Source of the DNA: Trichoplusia ni
Taxonomy: Eukaryota; Arthropoda; Insecta; Lepidoptera; Noctuidae
Length of the DNA: 64,000 nucleotides
Reading direction: 5' to 3'
Assembly: GCF_003590095.1 (NCBI RefSeq)
Contig: NC_039482.1
Span: 13,595,657 to 13,659,656 of the forward strand
Shown here: positions 34,792 through 46,098 of the stretch, one piece after another
Position numbering within the stretch: position 1 is the stretch's first letter
How the letters are laid out: every line of letters starts with the position of its first letter
Notes under the pieces: model-generated
What the model was told of the DNA's origin: nothing
Databases searched by the model: none
The model's input: only the letters and a program-made list of their open reading frames with translations
Translations under genes and position numbers: made by a program

Positions 34792-36959
34792 TTGAATAGA
34801 CAATACGGTATTTTCACTCAGGGGTCCGTACTATTTATTAGTTTATTTTTATTAAGCGTATCGAGGACCATCAACTCCACCGCGCTCGCGTTTTGTTCAC
34901 GAGCGAGTGTGTGATGCGGGCGACAGATGCGTTTGTTTCTAATGCTCCACCATGCTTTTGTGGTATTCCATGTTGGTTACAAGTTATTGTAGATAGTAGT
35001 ACGTTTAGTATCGTAAAATATTAAAAAAAAGTCCCGCAGGTACTAAGTGTCCAATAAAATGTAGTTTGTTATTATAGATTTGGAGTGAATTGGGGTCGCG
35101 GTAAATATCTTGATGATATTAATAACACTATGTTAGACCTAAGTATGTTTGTGTGAAACGAACATTTATAAATATTGATAATTTTATAAAGACCACATCA
35201 AGTGTCCCACATCAAATAAATGAAATAAATACAATTTTAATAAAATAATACCTCCGCAACTATTTTCATTGCATTCAGACATTCAAAAAAAAATTCATGT
35301 GTATTTAACTAGGTACCTGTGAAATAATCTGTGGATTCAAAAACCTCATTTTGTTAGTCCGATACAAAACTTTTTGAACGAAACTCATTCGCTAAAGACA
35401 CGCTTCACCTTATCTAAATCAGATGGTTTCACAATTATTCCATTTAATTGTATTACAACTGATTCAAAAACATTCAAATGAACACTAGACAGTACACAAA
35501 ATAAAATATTCATGCAAAACAGAACCACGCCTTTAAAGGAAAAAAAAGAGTATGTAATGCACAAAAATCAAAATGGGTTCATTTTATTTTATCATTAAAC
35601 AATCATTTTTCCAAAGAACAAGTACCTATGATTGAAAATTGTGCAATATAGAATGGATTATTGATAGTCGATCAATCTTTTGCAGATATTTTTACTGTTT
35701 GGTTCATAACATCTTTTATTACGGCTTTTTTTGTCCTTGGCACATATATTATTTACCATTTAACTATCAACCGAACAAGAATTTGTATGCCATTTGCTTT
35801 TTCAATAAAAGGTTTAAAAATTCAGCTTGTTCATTGAATATCAGGTTGGCTGTTTACCACATAACTTCGTCCTTTATCTAGTCTGTTAAACCGGTTTTAG
35901 CAAAGAAATCGCGTAAAGGGAACAATCGAATGGAAATCAGACACTACAGTAGTACACCATGATAACAATAGATAATATTTAGTTTTATAATAGGACTTGA
36001 TAGACACACGTTTAATTTCAAATGTTGGCTTTTTATTTCATTCCTTTCGCGTCTTTTTTTATATAGAAAATTGTGGAATTTGGTGATTTTTGCTATTGTG
36101 ATTTTGACAGTGAAAAGTTCAAATTTTTAGTTACAGATTTAGACATTTCTTTTTGTAAATCAGACAGATAGATAAACTAAAATTGCTAATTTTCGACAGT
36201 GTAATAGTCGAATGGTTGATAGTCAATTTAGGAGTAGTTTATGCCACTAGCGGATTACATTATACTGAGCTAACTCTGTCCAATCAACGAAGAATCTTTT
36301 GGCAGATCATCGAAGTGACATTCCGGTCTAAGGTCGCATGTAATATAAAATAAGCAACGTACTGTTCGACACTTTTCTGACAAATTTATAACCTGTCAGA
36401 GGTGTTTTCTTAAATCTGACAGCGTATAAATCTAATCATCTAATGACACATTACTTAAATCATTCAATTTCAACGATTCAAGTTTCGTAACGTAGAGGGC
36501 CTCATGAAATTTACATTCGGATGGTTGTAAAATAAAACGACAGGATTGGGACCGTTGTCATCAAAATTGAAACGGAATTAATTTGTTTACTGACTGCCCT
36601 ACATCAGACTACAAACCCTCGGAGTTAAAGCTAACTGTACCCTGGACAGAGGAACATAAAAGGTCTTTTTATGTTCTACAAAATCCACAGACCTTTCTGA
36701 AATGTTTTACTTGTCGTGCTTATCATTTTATTTCAATCCAAGTTGTGGTTTTGGTTACTTTATTTACCAAGTTTTTTACTTTGGTATATCATAACTTGAA
36801 GTAAATAGCCCTTAATGTCATACATTGAGATAATTTACTTTTATTTCAAGCTGTGAAAATGTAACAGAAATATCCGACACAGTCGGGTAAGAACAGGCGA
36901 CAGGTTTGTAAGAAGTTCTTTGATGAATTGGTTAAGGTTAAAGATTCGATCATAGGATA
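34792..36959. other. Unannotated stretch
   Basis: No repeat or RNA recognised. A modest GC patch at 34875-34935 (CCGCGCTCGCG). Small ORFs at 35639 and 36583 have no domain. Confidence 0.35.
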
Positions 36960-37388
36960 TTGTATACTCACATTAAATTCTACGATATGTGTAATAATAT
37001 GTATACTGAAACTGTTAAGTTGGAACATTCTTCTTTGGGACCCGTCAAGAATCCCCATTTGACCCCAAGTGCGGAACATTCAAAGTTTGGTTACGCAAAA
37101 ACTTTCAGTGGTCGCTTAATAAGTTTTTATGTGGACAAAACGACAGTTTTCTTATATTTTCTAACTTCTAAACTTTTTATTTGCTATCTCCAACATTTTT
37201 TTGTGACGGATTTACAAATACTGCAAAACAACAACAATATCCAACGTAAAATGTACAAGGATCGTTTTAAATTTTCCTGTTTTTGTACACGTAATAGGAA
37301 TGGCTATTTTGTCAGCAAAAATTGCGCATATTTTGCTAACTTTACATCTCCAAATTCTATTCCAAGCAGCCTCAACTTGAATAAATAA
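36960..37388 (+). other. 142-codon open frame, probably not a gene
   Basis: The longest open frame outside a transposon (non-ATG start). The translation is Asn/Phe/Tyr-rich with no recognised domain, signal peptide or motif. Overlapping minus-strand frames exist at both ends. Without splice sites or homology I regard it as chance. Confidence 0.15.
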
Positions 37389-38768
37389 ACAAGCTTGCAG
37401 TACCAGGGCACCATAACGTACAACAAGCTAATTGTGTCCACAACATACATTTTTAACGGGTCCGCCATGTATTTTAGTGTCAATAAAAGGTCCAATTTGT
37501 GAGGCCGCCGTCCGACAAGTGCATGCTACCTTTGTCGTTAATAAAAAGTGAGATAAGGCTGTGGATATGGTGTTGGGTGACGCGGGTAGACGGCTATTTT
37601 ACTAGGCTTTACGATTTTTTTTTGAAAACTATAAATTCAGTTTCTTTTGATGATTTTTTCTGAAGTTCAAGAAATTTTTTGTGCAGTGGTCCTTATTTTT
37701 ATGGTGTAAATGTGTACCATAGCTCCCATTAAAGCATTAAGTTATAATGCTCATGGTAATAAATTTAGTCTTTAAATTATTCGATTTGTATGTATTTAAA
37801 TTCTATGAAAAATAACACCACTTTGGAAACATAAAAAAAACTAACTTTCAAACTCAAAAACACCCTACAATTCAACTTGAAAATCTGTAAACAGTTTACC
37901 CTTTTATCGCTCCTGCCAACACTAAGTCACAACTCTTAAAACAGTAGCGCACGCCAGCGCCATGTGGACAATACGTAATGGCAATAATGACTGAAGCATT
38001 TTGATGACCCTAGATGGACTTTTAAACGCGTACATATGTACTTATAATTTTTTAATTTCATTCGATTGTGGCGCGTGCCTTATGCCAGCTGTCCAATTTA
38101 ATGATAAATTAATTTTGGAGACAAATTATGTTGCGCATCGAATAGTGACGGTTTAATGTGACATTTTTATTGTTTTTTGGCATTTGATCCATTTGATGAT
38201 ATCTTTTAATTGTTTGTATAATGTACATTGTGCGGCTTGCGGACTGTAACCGATTTTATTTTTAAACAATCGCATAGAGATGAATTTCGTTATTGTCTCA
38301 TGATTTTTAGATGCAAGCTAAAGAGATTAGGTGCAAAATAAAAATAAGGTAACTGTTTTTTTTTATTTTGCACAGTTTTCCTTATTTAATGTGAAGTGTT
38401 TAGAAATCAAATTCTCCCTTTAGCACGACAAATCTTTCCTAGGCTGGTGATTATCGAGTTTCAACTGATTCGAACAATGAATGTTTTATAGAGACAAACA
38501 CTGATATTATTTTCAATCACATTTTTGTTATTTTTACAAAAAACCTAAATTTCGCAAACACCTGGCAACATCAACCCTAAACAGCACAACAAACAGACAA
38601 ATCACGACACTCATTTATTTTGCGATACAAACTACCGCACTTAGGGGTCGTTATTAATTGCGAAACAACGCAAACCCCGGTAGCGGCACGAGTCTGATCT
38701 AAGATAACTGTAATTGTCACAGCTTGACGTATTGCGTGACATTTATCAGCAATCTGTACATACGCATT
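37389..38768. other. Unannotated stretch
   Basis: Nothing supported. 38640-38720 is a slightly GC-richer patch in AT-rich DNA with no recognised motif cluster. Confidence 0.35.
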
Positions 38769-38820
38769 GTGTAAGGGAGATACCGCTCTATAACATGTAG
38801 CGTGCTATCTCTTTTCTACA
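38769..38820. repeat. Imperfect palindrome (family P), copy 7
   Basis: TGTGTAAGGGAGATACCGCT pairs imperfectly with AGCGTGCTATCTCTTTTCTACA around CTATAACATGT. It lies 118 bp (start to start) from copy 8. Confidence 0.6.
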
Positions 38821-38886
38821 GCTTAACTGATTGTCACTTATCAGCTATTTATGTGTGGTAATGGTTGAAGCCGGATTTATGTTGTT

Positions 38887-38938
38887 GTGCGAGTGAGATG
38901 CCGTGCTACAGGGCTTAGAGTGCTATCTCGCCTCTTCA
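38887..38938. repeat. Imperfect palindrome (family P), copy 8
   Basis: TTGTGCGAGTGAGATGCCGT pairs imperfectly with AGAGTGCTATCTCGCCTCTTCA around GCTACAGGGCTT. Same orientation and design as copy 7, but not flanked by the same sequence. Confidence 0.6.
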
Positions 38939-39042
38939 GTGATACGTTCCGGGTTTAACAGTTAAAAGTGGCTGGTGTTACTGGTATAATGCAAAATTTT
39001 GATTGTTGCAGAATTGTGGGGAAAATTTCTTTTATTCGTATG

Positions 39043-39064
39043 ATATGGTGATGGTGATGGTGAT
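39043..39064. repeat. (ATGGTG)n microsatellite
   Basis: Three-plus units of TGATGG/TGATGGTGAT in a row. Simple sequence. Confidence 0.7.
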
Positions 39065-40521
39065 AAGAGGATTTGTTTTTTTTTTGCGTGCGTTGTCGTG
39101 TTTTTATTTTTTTGGTTTCATAATTTATTGTGAATTCGCGACACGCATGCTTTTGTAATTATTGTTTTTTTTTCGCATGTGTTTGCGTGTAATTAATTAT
39201 TATTCAACAAAATTGTACGTGAAATACATTGTCTGACTTAATTATGGTTTTTAAACTTCACAATGTTATTTATTAAGAAGTTAACTATAGTACTTATAGA
39301 TCGATTAAACTTAATGAAAAGCTGTAGTTGGCTGGACTGCTCTGATAATCAAATATGTATAACGGTTTTACTGAAGATAGTTTTCCGAAGACTTAGTTAC
39401 TGGGAGACATCTTTTAAACCCTTTTTGATACTCAGAAGATAAATACGTAACAGTATTCAATCAAACATTAAAAATACCTGAAACTTTGACGTCCACAACA
39501 ATAATTTACAATGACTAAGAAGCTTTTCAATAAGTTGTGTATTACATATTACATAACACCCCATGTCCAGTAAACCGTACTATATCGAATCAATACTCTA
39601 ATACTATTTATTATCTAATAATATACTAGTAATATTCACACTGGCCACTGCATAAAACTTTCGGCCATCAAGCCCACACTATACAAAATGTGAAAACATT
39701 TGACAAGTACCGTCAGCATCGAAAGTCGATGAATTAACTTTCAGAGTAACGTACTACGAAAGTATAACGAAAGTATTAAAAAGCTTTTAAGCATTTTTGA
39801 CGTTGAATGCTCAAAAACTTATTAATACCGGTGCAAAATTAGGGTTGTTATAATTTTGACTGTCTGTCTGTGTCATCATAACTCCCGAACAGATCGTGAC
39901 AGTGATTTTAGTTTAGGTTCTTTTATGTTAAAATTTTTCAACGTGGCGTTTGTTTTTAAGAATTGATACATTTTTATATATTTTTTTAGTTTATTATTTT
40001 ATTCTTACCATTTATAATTCACTATATTTTATTTTCTTCAGAGAGCAAACGACTTTAATCTGGTCGTTCTAGGAAGAACTTTTTGAAAAGTGATGAATGT
40101 GTAATACGATATTATGCAAGAACGTCGCTTTGATTTTCACTTTACACCGAATTAGCAACATCTTATTCATCATTATTTTTTCTGTTTTATAAACTTTCAA
40201 AGGGTCCTCCCTAGGAATACGTATACTACTTAAAGTAACATTGCGATTATGCAAGAGAGACCAACAATAACAATTCTTTAAGTCGCAGCGGTATTCCCCC
40301 AGTCTTAAAATTAATAGTGTTTTTCGTCTGTTGTTGCTGTCTGTACCCGCGGACCCCTATGTTGATAGTTTGGTACTTATAAATGGCGTAATTTCGTACC
40401 GTTGATGTCTCGCACGTAATTATATTATGCTGTAATACGGGCGGCAGATGTTACTCTTCAAATCGAGTTTGTTGTTTGTTTGTTAAAAACTATTTTTTGT
40501 TTAGCATTTGTTTTATTGAAT
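39065..40521. other. Unannotated stretch
   Basis: No feature seen. Confidence 0.35.
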
Positions 40522-40776
40522 ACTAGCTGTTGCCCGCGACTTCGTCCCCGTGGGTAGAAGATATAAGTTATGTTTTATACCTGCCCTGTTTTTTTCATAT
40601 TTTCCATTGTATCTTCGCTCCTATTAGTCGCAGCGTGATGGTTTAAAGCCTAAAGCCTTCCTCGATGAATGGTCTATTCAACTCAAAAATATTTTTTCAA
40701 TTTGGACCAGAGTAGTTCCTGAGATAAGCGCTTTCAAACAAACAAACAAACTCTTCAGCTTTATATATTAGTATAG
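40522..40776 (-). mobile_element. Helitron-like (Lep1-type) element, full length
   Basis: The plus strand begins ACTAGCTGTTGCCCGCGACT and ends CTTCAGCTTTATATATTAGT, covering both ends of the family. It has CTTCGCTCCTATTAGTCGCA and AGTAGTTCCTGAGATAAGCG inside. GATA microsatellite follows. Collinear with 32486-32766 in reverse. Confidence 0.8.
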
Positions 40777-40992
40777 AGTATAGATAGATAGATAGATAAT
40801 AGATTTAGATTTTGATGTATGGTTTTGGTGATCGTTTCTTGTTTTGAGATTGTCTTAAGCGTGTTTATCGTTGTTTTATAAAGATTCGACGCAAAAAGTG
40901 AGTCGTGTTATAAGTAGTGTCGGAGCTCCAAAACTGATCAACGGATTTTGCTTTTGTCAGACTATTTAATCCCGAAATGTTTTCCGACATGA

Positions 40993-41262
40993 TTAATAAA
41001 TAAATAAATAAATAATAATTAAACAAATATATCCTGGGACAACTCACACACGGTTATCTGATCCCAAGCTAAGCAGAGCTTGTGTTATGGTAACCAGACA
41101 ACTGATAAACTTACTTGTATATTTCTAAATACATACATATTATAGATAAATTACACCCAGACACCAGAACAAATGATCATGCTCATCACACAACAGTTGT
41201 CCTTGGCGGGAATCAAACCCACGACCTCCACTAGACCACTAGACCAACAGGCCCGTCAAATT
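40993..41262 (-). mobile_element. tRNA-derived SINE, family C
   Basis: The plus strand starts in a (AATA)n tail, then ACTCACACACGGTTATCTGA, CCCAAGCTAAGCAGAGCTTG, AAATTACACCCAGACACCAG, GATCATGCTCATCACACAAC and the tRNA-like head (B-box region GGCGGGAATCAAACCCACGA, A-box CTAGACCACTAGACCAACAG). Full length; better preserved than 19791-20031. Confidence 0.8.
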
Positions 41263-41340
41263 AGGTTAGGATTAGGTAGTAAAACGTGAATTAAAGCTCT
41301 ACAATGATTTTCTATAATATCTTTTAGTTCTTAATTCGTT

Positions 41341-41433
41341 GATGGTTCGTTCTCGATCTTAGTTCACATATTAGAGCAAGCGTTTGTGTGACCCTGTGGT
41401 GTGATCCACGAATGCTTGTGTGGATGAAGTGTG
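41341..41433 (+). mobile_element. tRNA-derived SINE, family A fragment
   Basis: GCAAGCGTTTGTGTGACC and GTGATCCACGAATGCTTGTG only, with a short internal insertion repeating the GTGTGA motif. Confidence 0.5.
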
Positions 41434-41784
41434 GGTGGATTAAACAATACAGATAAAATCACATCAGTCACATTAGGCACCTTATTCGTCTAAATTGTAT
41501 TAGTTAGAGAGTTTATAGAAAAGGTTTTTTAGTTTCTGCTCAATCCTCGACCCTTTCGTTACACTCCTATAATTTTCATTTTCCTTGACATCTCCACAAA
41601 TTATTTTGTTGGCAGATTTTATTACTGCTGTCTGTCGTCTATTATCGCGTTATTGAGTGGATACCCTACTTTCTGGTTTTTTTTCTTTAGATATGTAAAG
41701 TACAAGTTATATTTTTAATACTTTACTTACTTTCTAATACTGCACCTACTGGTACGGATCTGTTTCGATCTGATATGTACTTAA

Positions 41785-42078
41785 TCCTACTACTATTATA
41801 AAGGCGAAAGTTTGTAAGTATGGATGTATGGATGTTTGTTACTCTTTCACGTAAAAACTACTGAATGGATTTGAATGAAACTTTACCACAATATAGCTTA
41901 TACATCAGAATAACACATAGGCTCCCTTTTATCATGATTTTTGGAATAGTTCCCGAGGGAAAATTTAAAAGGTGTGTAAAAGCTATTAGATCACTAAGGG
42001 GATTGTTTCCATGGAAACGGGGACCACCGAACGCAGTAAACTGAAGTCCACGCAGACGGAGTCGCGGGCAACAGCTAG
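41785..42078 (+). mobile_element. Helitron-like element, full length (TATTATAAAGGCGAAAG subtype)
   Basis: Starts TCCTACTACTATTATAAAGG; core AAAAACTACTGAATGGATTT then GAATGAAACTTTACC; ends CGCAGACGGAGTCGCGGGCA, ACAGCTAG followed by T. The 5' TC, 3' CTAG|T and nearby GC-rich hairpin fit a Helitron. It shares its last ~30 bp with the Lep1-type copies, but the bodies differ. Confidence 0.75.
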
Positions 42079-42497
42079 TCTAATATAATTACTACGGTGG
42101 CTTCAAACCTGTCAGTATAAAGACCAGCATCTTATAAGAATAAGATTTTGAATAAAGACTTTTTATTAAACACACACAATAAAATTCTAATTGATATATG
42201 CAAGGAACCTATTAGACCAAGATGAAATGATTGAATGTTAAAATGATTGTAACCATCTGCTTTAAATGAAGCGATTATGTTATAAATGTTATTTTAGTTT
42301 TATGAAAAAGCAAAACGAATTCGATACTTTTTTCTGCCTAGGACTAAAAAAACTTTTAACATCAAATCAACATTCCTACTAATACATAAATTGTTACCTT
42401 ATATTTTAGACTGTTTACGTAATTCGTCCTTCAAAAGACGGATATTCACGGTCAAGGTGACTCCACGAACAAATATTTGTGCAAACAATATATCAAG

Positions 42498-42932
42498 ACT
42501 AGCTGTTACCCGCAAGCCCGCCTGCTACAAATTGAATAAAATAAATAAATGCGGACAACATCACATACATTGTTCTGAACCCAAAGTAAGTTGCTAAAGC
42601 ACTTGTGTTATGGAATTCAAATACAACGAAGGTACCACAAACACCCAGACCCGAGACAATGTAGAAATGGGAATTTTTACATTGACCCGACCTGGGATCG
42701 AACCCGGTACCTCAGAGCTAGCGACACCTTGAAACCGGTGCGTACGCCACTCGACCACGGAGGTCGTCAAATATCGCACGGGTATATAAAATAAAATCTA
42801 TCCTATGTGTTAATCCTGGTGATAAACTATCTGTGTACCAAGTTTCATCTAAATCCGTTCAGTGGTTTTTGCGTGAAAGAGGAACAAACATCCATACATA
42901 CAACCTTTCGGGTTTATAATGTTAGTAGGATA
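42498..42932 (-). mobile_element. Helitron-like element interrupted by a SINE
   Basis: The plus strand begins ACTAGCTGTTACCCGC and, after a 240-bp interruption, resumes with CTATCCTATGTGTTAATCCT, GTACCAAGTTTCATCTAAAT, CCGTTCAGTGGTTTTTGCGT and ends TTATAATGTTAGTAGGA. Same subtype as 41785-42078, which lies 420 bp away in the opposite orientation. Host length without the SINE is about 190 bp. Confidence 0.75.
42532..42772 (-). mobile_element. tRNA-derived SINE, family B, inserted in a Helitron-like element
   Basis: Minus-strand head GACGACCTCCGTGGTCGAGT (A-box) and GGTTCGATCCCAGG (B-box). Body: AATTCCCATTTCTACATTG, GTCTGGGTGTTTGTGGTACC, ATAACACAAGTGCTTTAGC, GTATGTGATGTTGTCCGC, then an (ATTT)n tail at the 42540 side. 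Second copy of the head at 63027-63179. Overlapping frames (42391-42794) are incidental. Confidence 0.8.
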
Positions 42933-43239
42933 TACAAGGATGTATCTAGAGCAAGCACGTGATTCTGAATGAACGTAGTTTACTCAGCTGAGTAACTCAA
43001 ATGTTAAAGAATTATTTATGAACTATGCAGTCCTAAATCTTTTTGCAGTTTTTTGGGGTAAGCAAAATGTATTGCCTAGACAACGTATTTAAATACTGCC
43101 TTTTCGAATTGAAAAGTAGATAGTTAAAATAAAGTTAAATAAGTCCTTGGACGCCATTTTTAATCACCTAAAGACTAATTTGTGTGAGAAACAAAAAGTA
43201 TTGGTTTTGTAGCTCAATAAGCTAGGATAACGTCAATTA
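42933..43239. other. Unannotated stretch
   Basis: Nothing recognised. Confidence 0.35.
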
Positions 43240-43256
43240 CAAGCTTTTTTTTTAAA

Positions 43257-43621
43257 ATCATCGGCCTAGCCTTTTCCCAACTATGTTGGGGTCGGCTACC
43301 AGTCTAACCGGTTTCAGCTAGGTAGCAGTGTTTTACAAGGAGCGACTGCCTATCTGACCTCCTCAACCCAGTTACCTGGGCAACACGACACCCCTTGGTT
43401 AGACTGGCTGTCAGACTTTTTCAAGCTTCTGACTACCTGTAACGACTGTCAAAGATGTAGGAATAACAGCCGGGGCCCACAATTTAACGTGCCTTCCGTT
43501 CCGAAACACGGAGGAACTCGTTATGACAAAGATGGTCACCCATCTACGGACTAACCGTGTCAAGCATAGCTTAACCTGTGATCGAATCACTTATGCGGTT
43601 ATAGCTTAGCCACGAGCTCCT
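43257..43621 (-). mobile_element. 5S rRNA-headed SINE (SINE3-like), full length
   Basis: On the minus strand, about 43505-43621 resembles 5S rRNA. TTCGATCACAGGTTAAGC aligns with the 5S CCGATCACCGAAATTAAGC region, and CACGGTTAGTCCGTAGATGG then GTGACCAT aligns with GCGGTTAGTACTTAGATGGG then GGACCG, which contains the Pol III C-box. The intervening spacing agrees to about 2 nt. A unique body follows (CAGATAGGCAGTCGCTCCTT etc.), ending in GGCTAGGCCGATGAT. The element is flanked by a direct repeat CAAGC-T9-12-AAA (43240-43256 and 43622-43641), a ~17-bp target-site duplication typical of LINE-driven insertion. The GATGAT end implies RTE-type machinery (inference). No ORF. Confidence 0.72.
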
Positions 43622-43641
43622 CAAGCTTTTTTTTTTTTAAA

Positions 43642-45729
43642 CAAAATTAAAAAATGTTAATAATCTTATTAGCTGAGATTCAGGAAACTAACGCTTAGCA
43701 CATATTAACCTCGAATAGCTTGACTTGAATTAGGAAAATTATTGTTTAAGGCTAATTTGCCTTACCTTAATGTTAATTAAAGCATAAAACACATTTTACA
43801 CGTTAAAGTTACTTTAATATAAATATTATTTAATTGGCATAATGTTTTTCTATTTCGATAGGTACATAAAAACAATAAGTAATTTACGTTACAATTTTTA
43901 TTCCTTTTTTTTGCACTTGTTTAAAATTTGTTCTTTATCTTACTAGATCTGTTCCAAACTTAAATGCAAATTAAACTTTACAACCGATTTTTAATTCTAT
44001 TTGATGATCTTATTGGCTAAGGAAATATCTCCTTTATTCCATTAGGCATAAGATCCACTAATGTGACCCGTTTCGGCAGATGTTAGACGAAAAAATATTG
44101 AGATTAGACACTGATAAAATTACATTCATCTACACCCTTAAAGCTTGGTACATAAGGTCCAATTTCGCAGTTTTAAATGGTTTTTAGAACGTTGTAAAAA
44201 ATAAGTGTTGACACGTTACAAGATAGTCGATAAAGCAAACTATTTACAATCAAACAGTTTAGTTTACACTTTTTTTGTTTATTAGTTAAAGATTATAATC
44301 TTCATATCGATATACACAATCTTAGTTATACACTGTGTAGCTTCAAATGGGTCACAGGTTCGATTCATGATACGGTATAGATACAATCATGATATTATTT
44401 TAGAATTATATAAAATTACTTGTATCTATGTAAATCAAATCCCTTTGTATTGTTTTAGCCTAAATGACAATGGTTCCATTAATTATGAAAGACGGTTTTA
44501 ATTCAAACGCTCCGAAGCTGTTTAAATTTGAAATACAACATCTTCCAAATAATACACGCTTCAGTTGAATTCAAAGAGAATTTTCTTAAGTCTAAATCCG
44601 ATTGTATTTTTTCACTGATTGCACAAATTGTTCAAAACAGTCCGAATTAGAAAAAAAATGCAGCTGTCGCGTGCCCACGTGCTGTAGAAGGAATTTTGCT
44701 CCAATTCCCTTTGTGACCCACCCTCACAAGAAATATCTTTTGGACCAAATAAATAATTACTTTATTCTTACATTCGTGAAGATACCTTTGCCACCGAAAT
44801 TCAAAATGGCGTAGAAACATGGTCCGTGATATTCAAAATTTAAAATCGTTCGATTCAAATTGACATTTCATGGACTTGTCAAATCGAATACAACAATAAA
44901 GTGTCACTCTAATTTGCGATTTGCGACTTTATGCTTATAAACATAAGAGTGTATGTGTCTGCAATGAATTTGTTTTCTCAATGTACCGTAGAATTGTCTT
45001 GCAAGATTTATAATATTACAAATGTTAGTTGACAGTAACGTGCTTTATTGCTATAGAAAAGTTTATAACAAATCGTTTGAATGGTTTTATTGTTCAATTT
45101 GTATGTTGGATGTTAGAGACATTAACAGACTGGTTTACTATATTGAAGATTGTATGTGAAAAGGAAGTATGAAGCTACTTATATTTTTATTGTTGCGTTT
45201 TAACGTGAATGCCTTATTAAATCACTAATAATTAATGAGTATTAGTTCATCTTTCTGAAAACTGAATACCACTAGCTTAAATTAAGAAACAGTAAGTGAG
45301 TAACTTCAAAAAATTTAATAAATTTTCTTATGATTACTCGAACTGGAATACAAATAATGACATCAATACTATAAACAATTCATAATTAAAAATAATTCTT
45401 TAAAAACATCTGAACAAACAAGTATTTTGAATTGCCTTTATGAAACAAATCAAGCTTCATTTATTTCGATTGCTCAAGTACCTAAGAACTAGTTTTGCAA
45501 TTGAAAATAAGAACACAGAACACAAGCTTTTGTTTTTTGCAATTAAAAAAGTACCTACCTTATATAAACTCTGAGTTATGACGTCATATTTCAATATGAC
45601 TTTTAAAACCTATAAAAGTCTATCCATATAATATTTTATATTTCATAACACAAGGTAAACACGTTATTTTCTGTAAAGTATACGTCTTTGACATAAATAT
45701 CTTATTTTTTTCTGCGTCGGATTCCGTCA
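43642..45729. other. Unannotated stretch
   Basis: AT-rich. A CRE-like TGACGTCA lies at 45579-45586. ACAGGTTCGATTC near 44356 resembles a B-box but has no A-box partner. Confidence 0.35.
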
Positions 45730-45801
45730 AAGCGCAAACGTCCACGCGCGCCTCACCTGGCCGCTGGGGACGTCCAATCAATGCAGATCATTTTATCGAT
45801 A
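45730..45801. promoter_or_regulatory. Weak candidate promoter: GC patch plus DRE
   Basis: A locally GC-rich run (CCACGCGCGCCTCACCTGGC) is followed by a CCAATCA box and TATCGATA (45794-45801), the insect DREF element found in housekeeping promoters. No exon follows that I can identify. Confidence 0.25.
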
Positions 45802-45952
45802 AGTATTTTGCTGTAACACTTGCCTAATATTTAGACCTCATTTTGGTTGTGGTTGCTGTTATGAAATGGTGGTCGGGTGGGTGATCATGAAATACAGCCT
45901 GGCAACTGACGGACAGCGGTGCTTCTATAATTGGGTTCATATTGTACCTTTT

Positions 45953-46033
45953 AGATATGAAACTTGGAGAGGCCTATGTCCAGCAGTGGACTGCGATAGG
46001 CTGATGATGATGATGATGATGAAGATATGAAAC
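45953..46033 (+). mobile_element. 59-bp LINE 3' stub with 11-bp target-site duplication
   Basis: AGATATGAAAC occurs at 45953-45963 and 46023-46033. Between them are TTGGAGAGGCCTATGTCCAG, CAGTGGACTGCGATAGGC and (TGA)n. The GAGGCCTATGTCCAGCAGTGG block recurs in decayed form at 62406-62430, so it is the 3' end of a separate LINE family. Extreme 5' truncation at insertion. Confidence 0.8.
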
Positions 46034-46098
46034 CCTTGAAAACGATGAAACTTTGAAAACGTTGTCATAAAGTAAAAAGTGTATTCTAAACAGAAAAA

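Noticed and set aside
34870..34940. GC patch as a possible exon
   Set aside because: No open frame with splice sites and no recognised motif cluster.
36960..37388. 142-codon plus-strand ORF
   Set aside because: Non-ATG start, no domain, low-complexity Asn/Phe/Tyr content and overlapping frames on the other strand; chance is the simpler reading.
42591..42794. Short ORFs on both strands resembling a conserved peptide
   Set aside because: They are translations of the SINE-B tRNA-like head; the same peptide would appear at every genomic copy.
44350..44372. B-box-like ACAGGTTCGATTC
   Set aside because: No A-box at the proper distance and no pairing arms.
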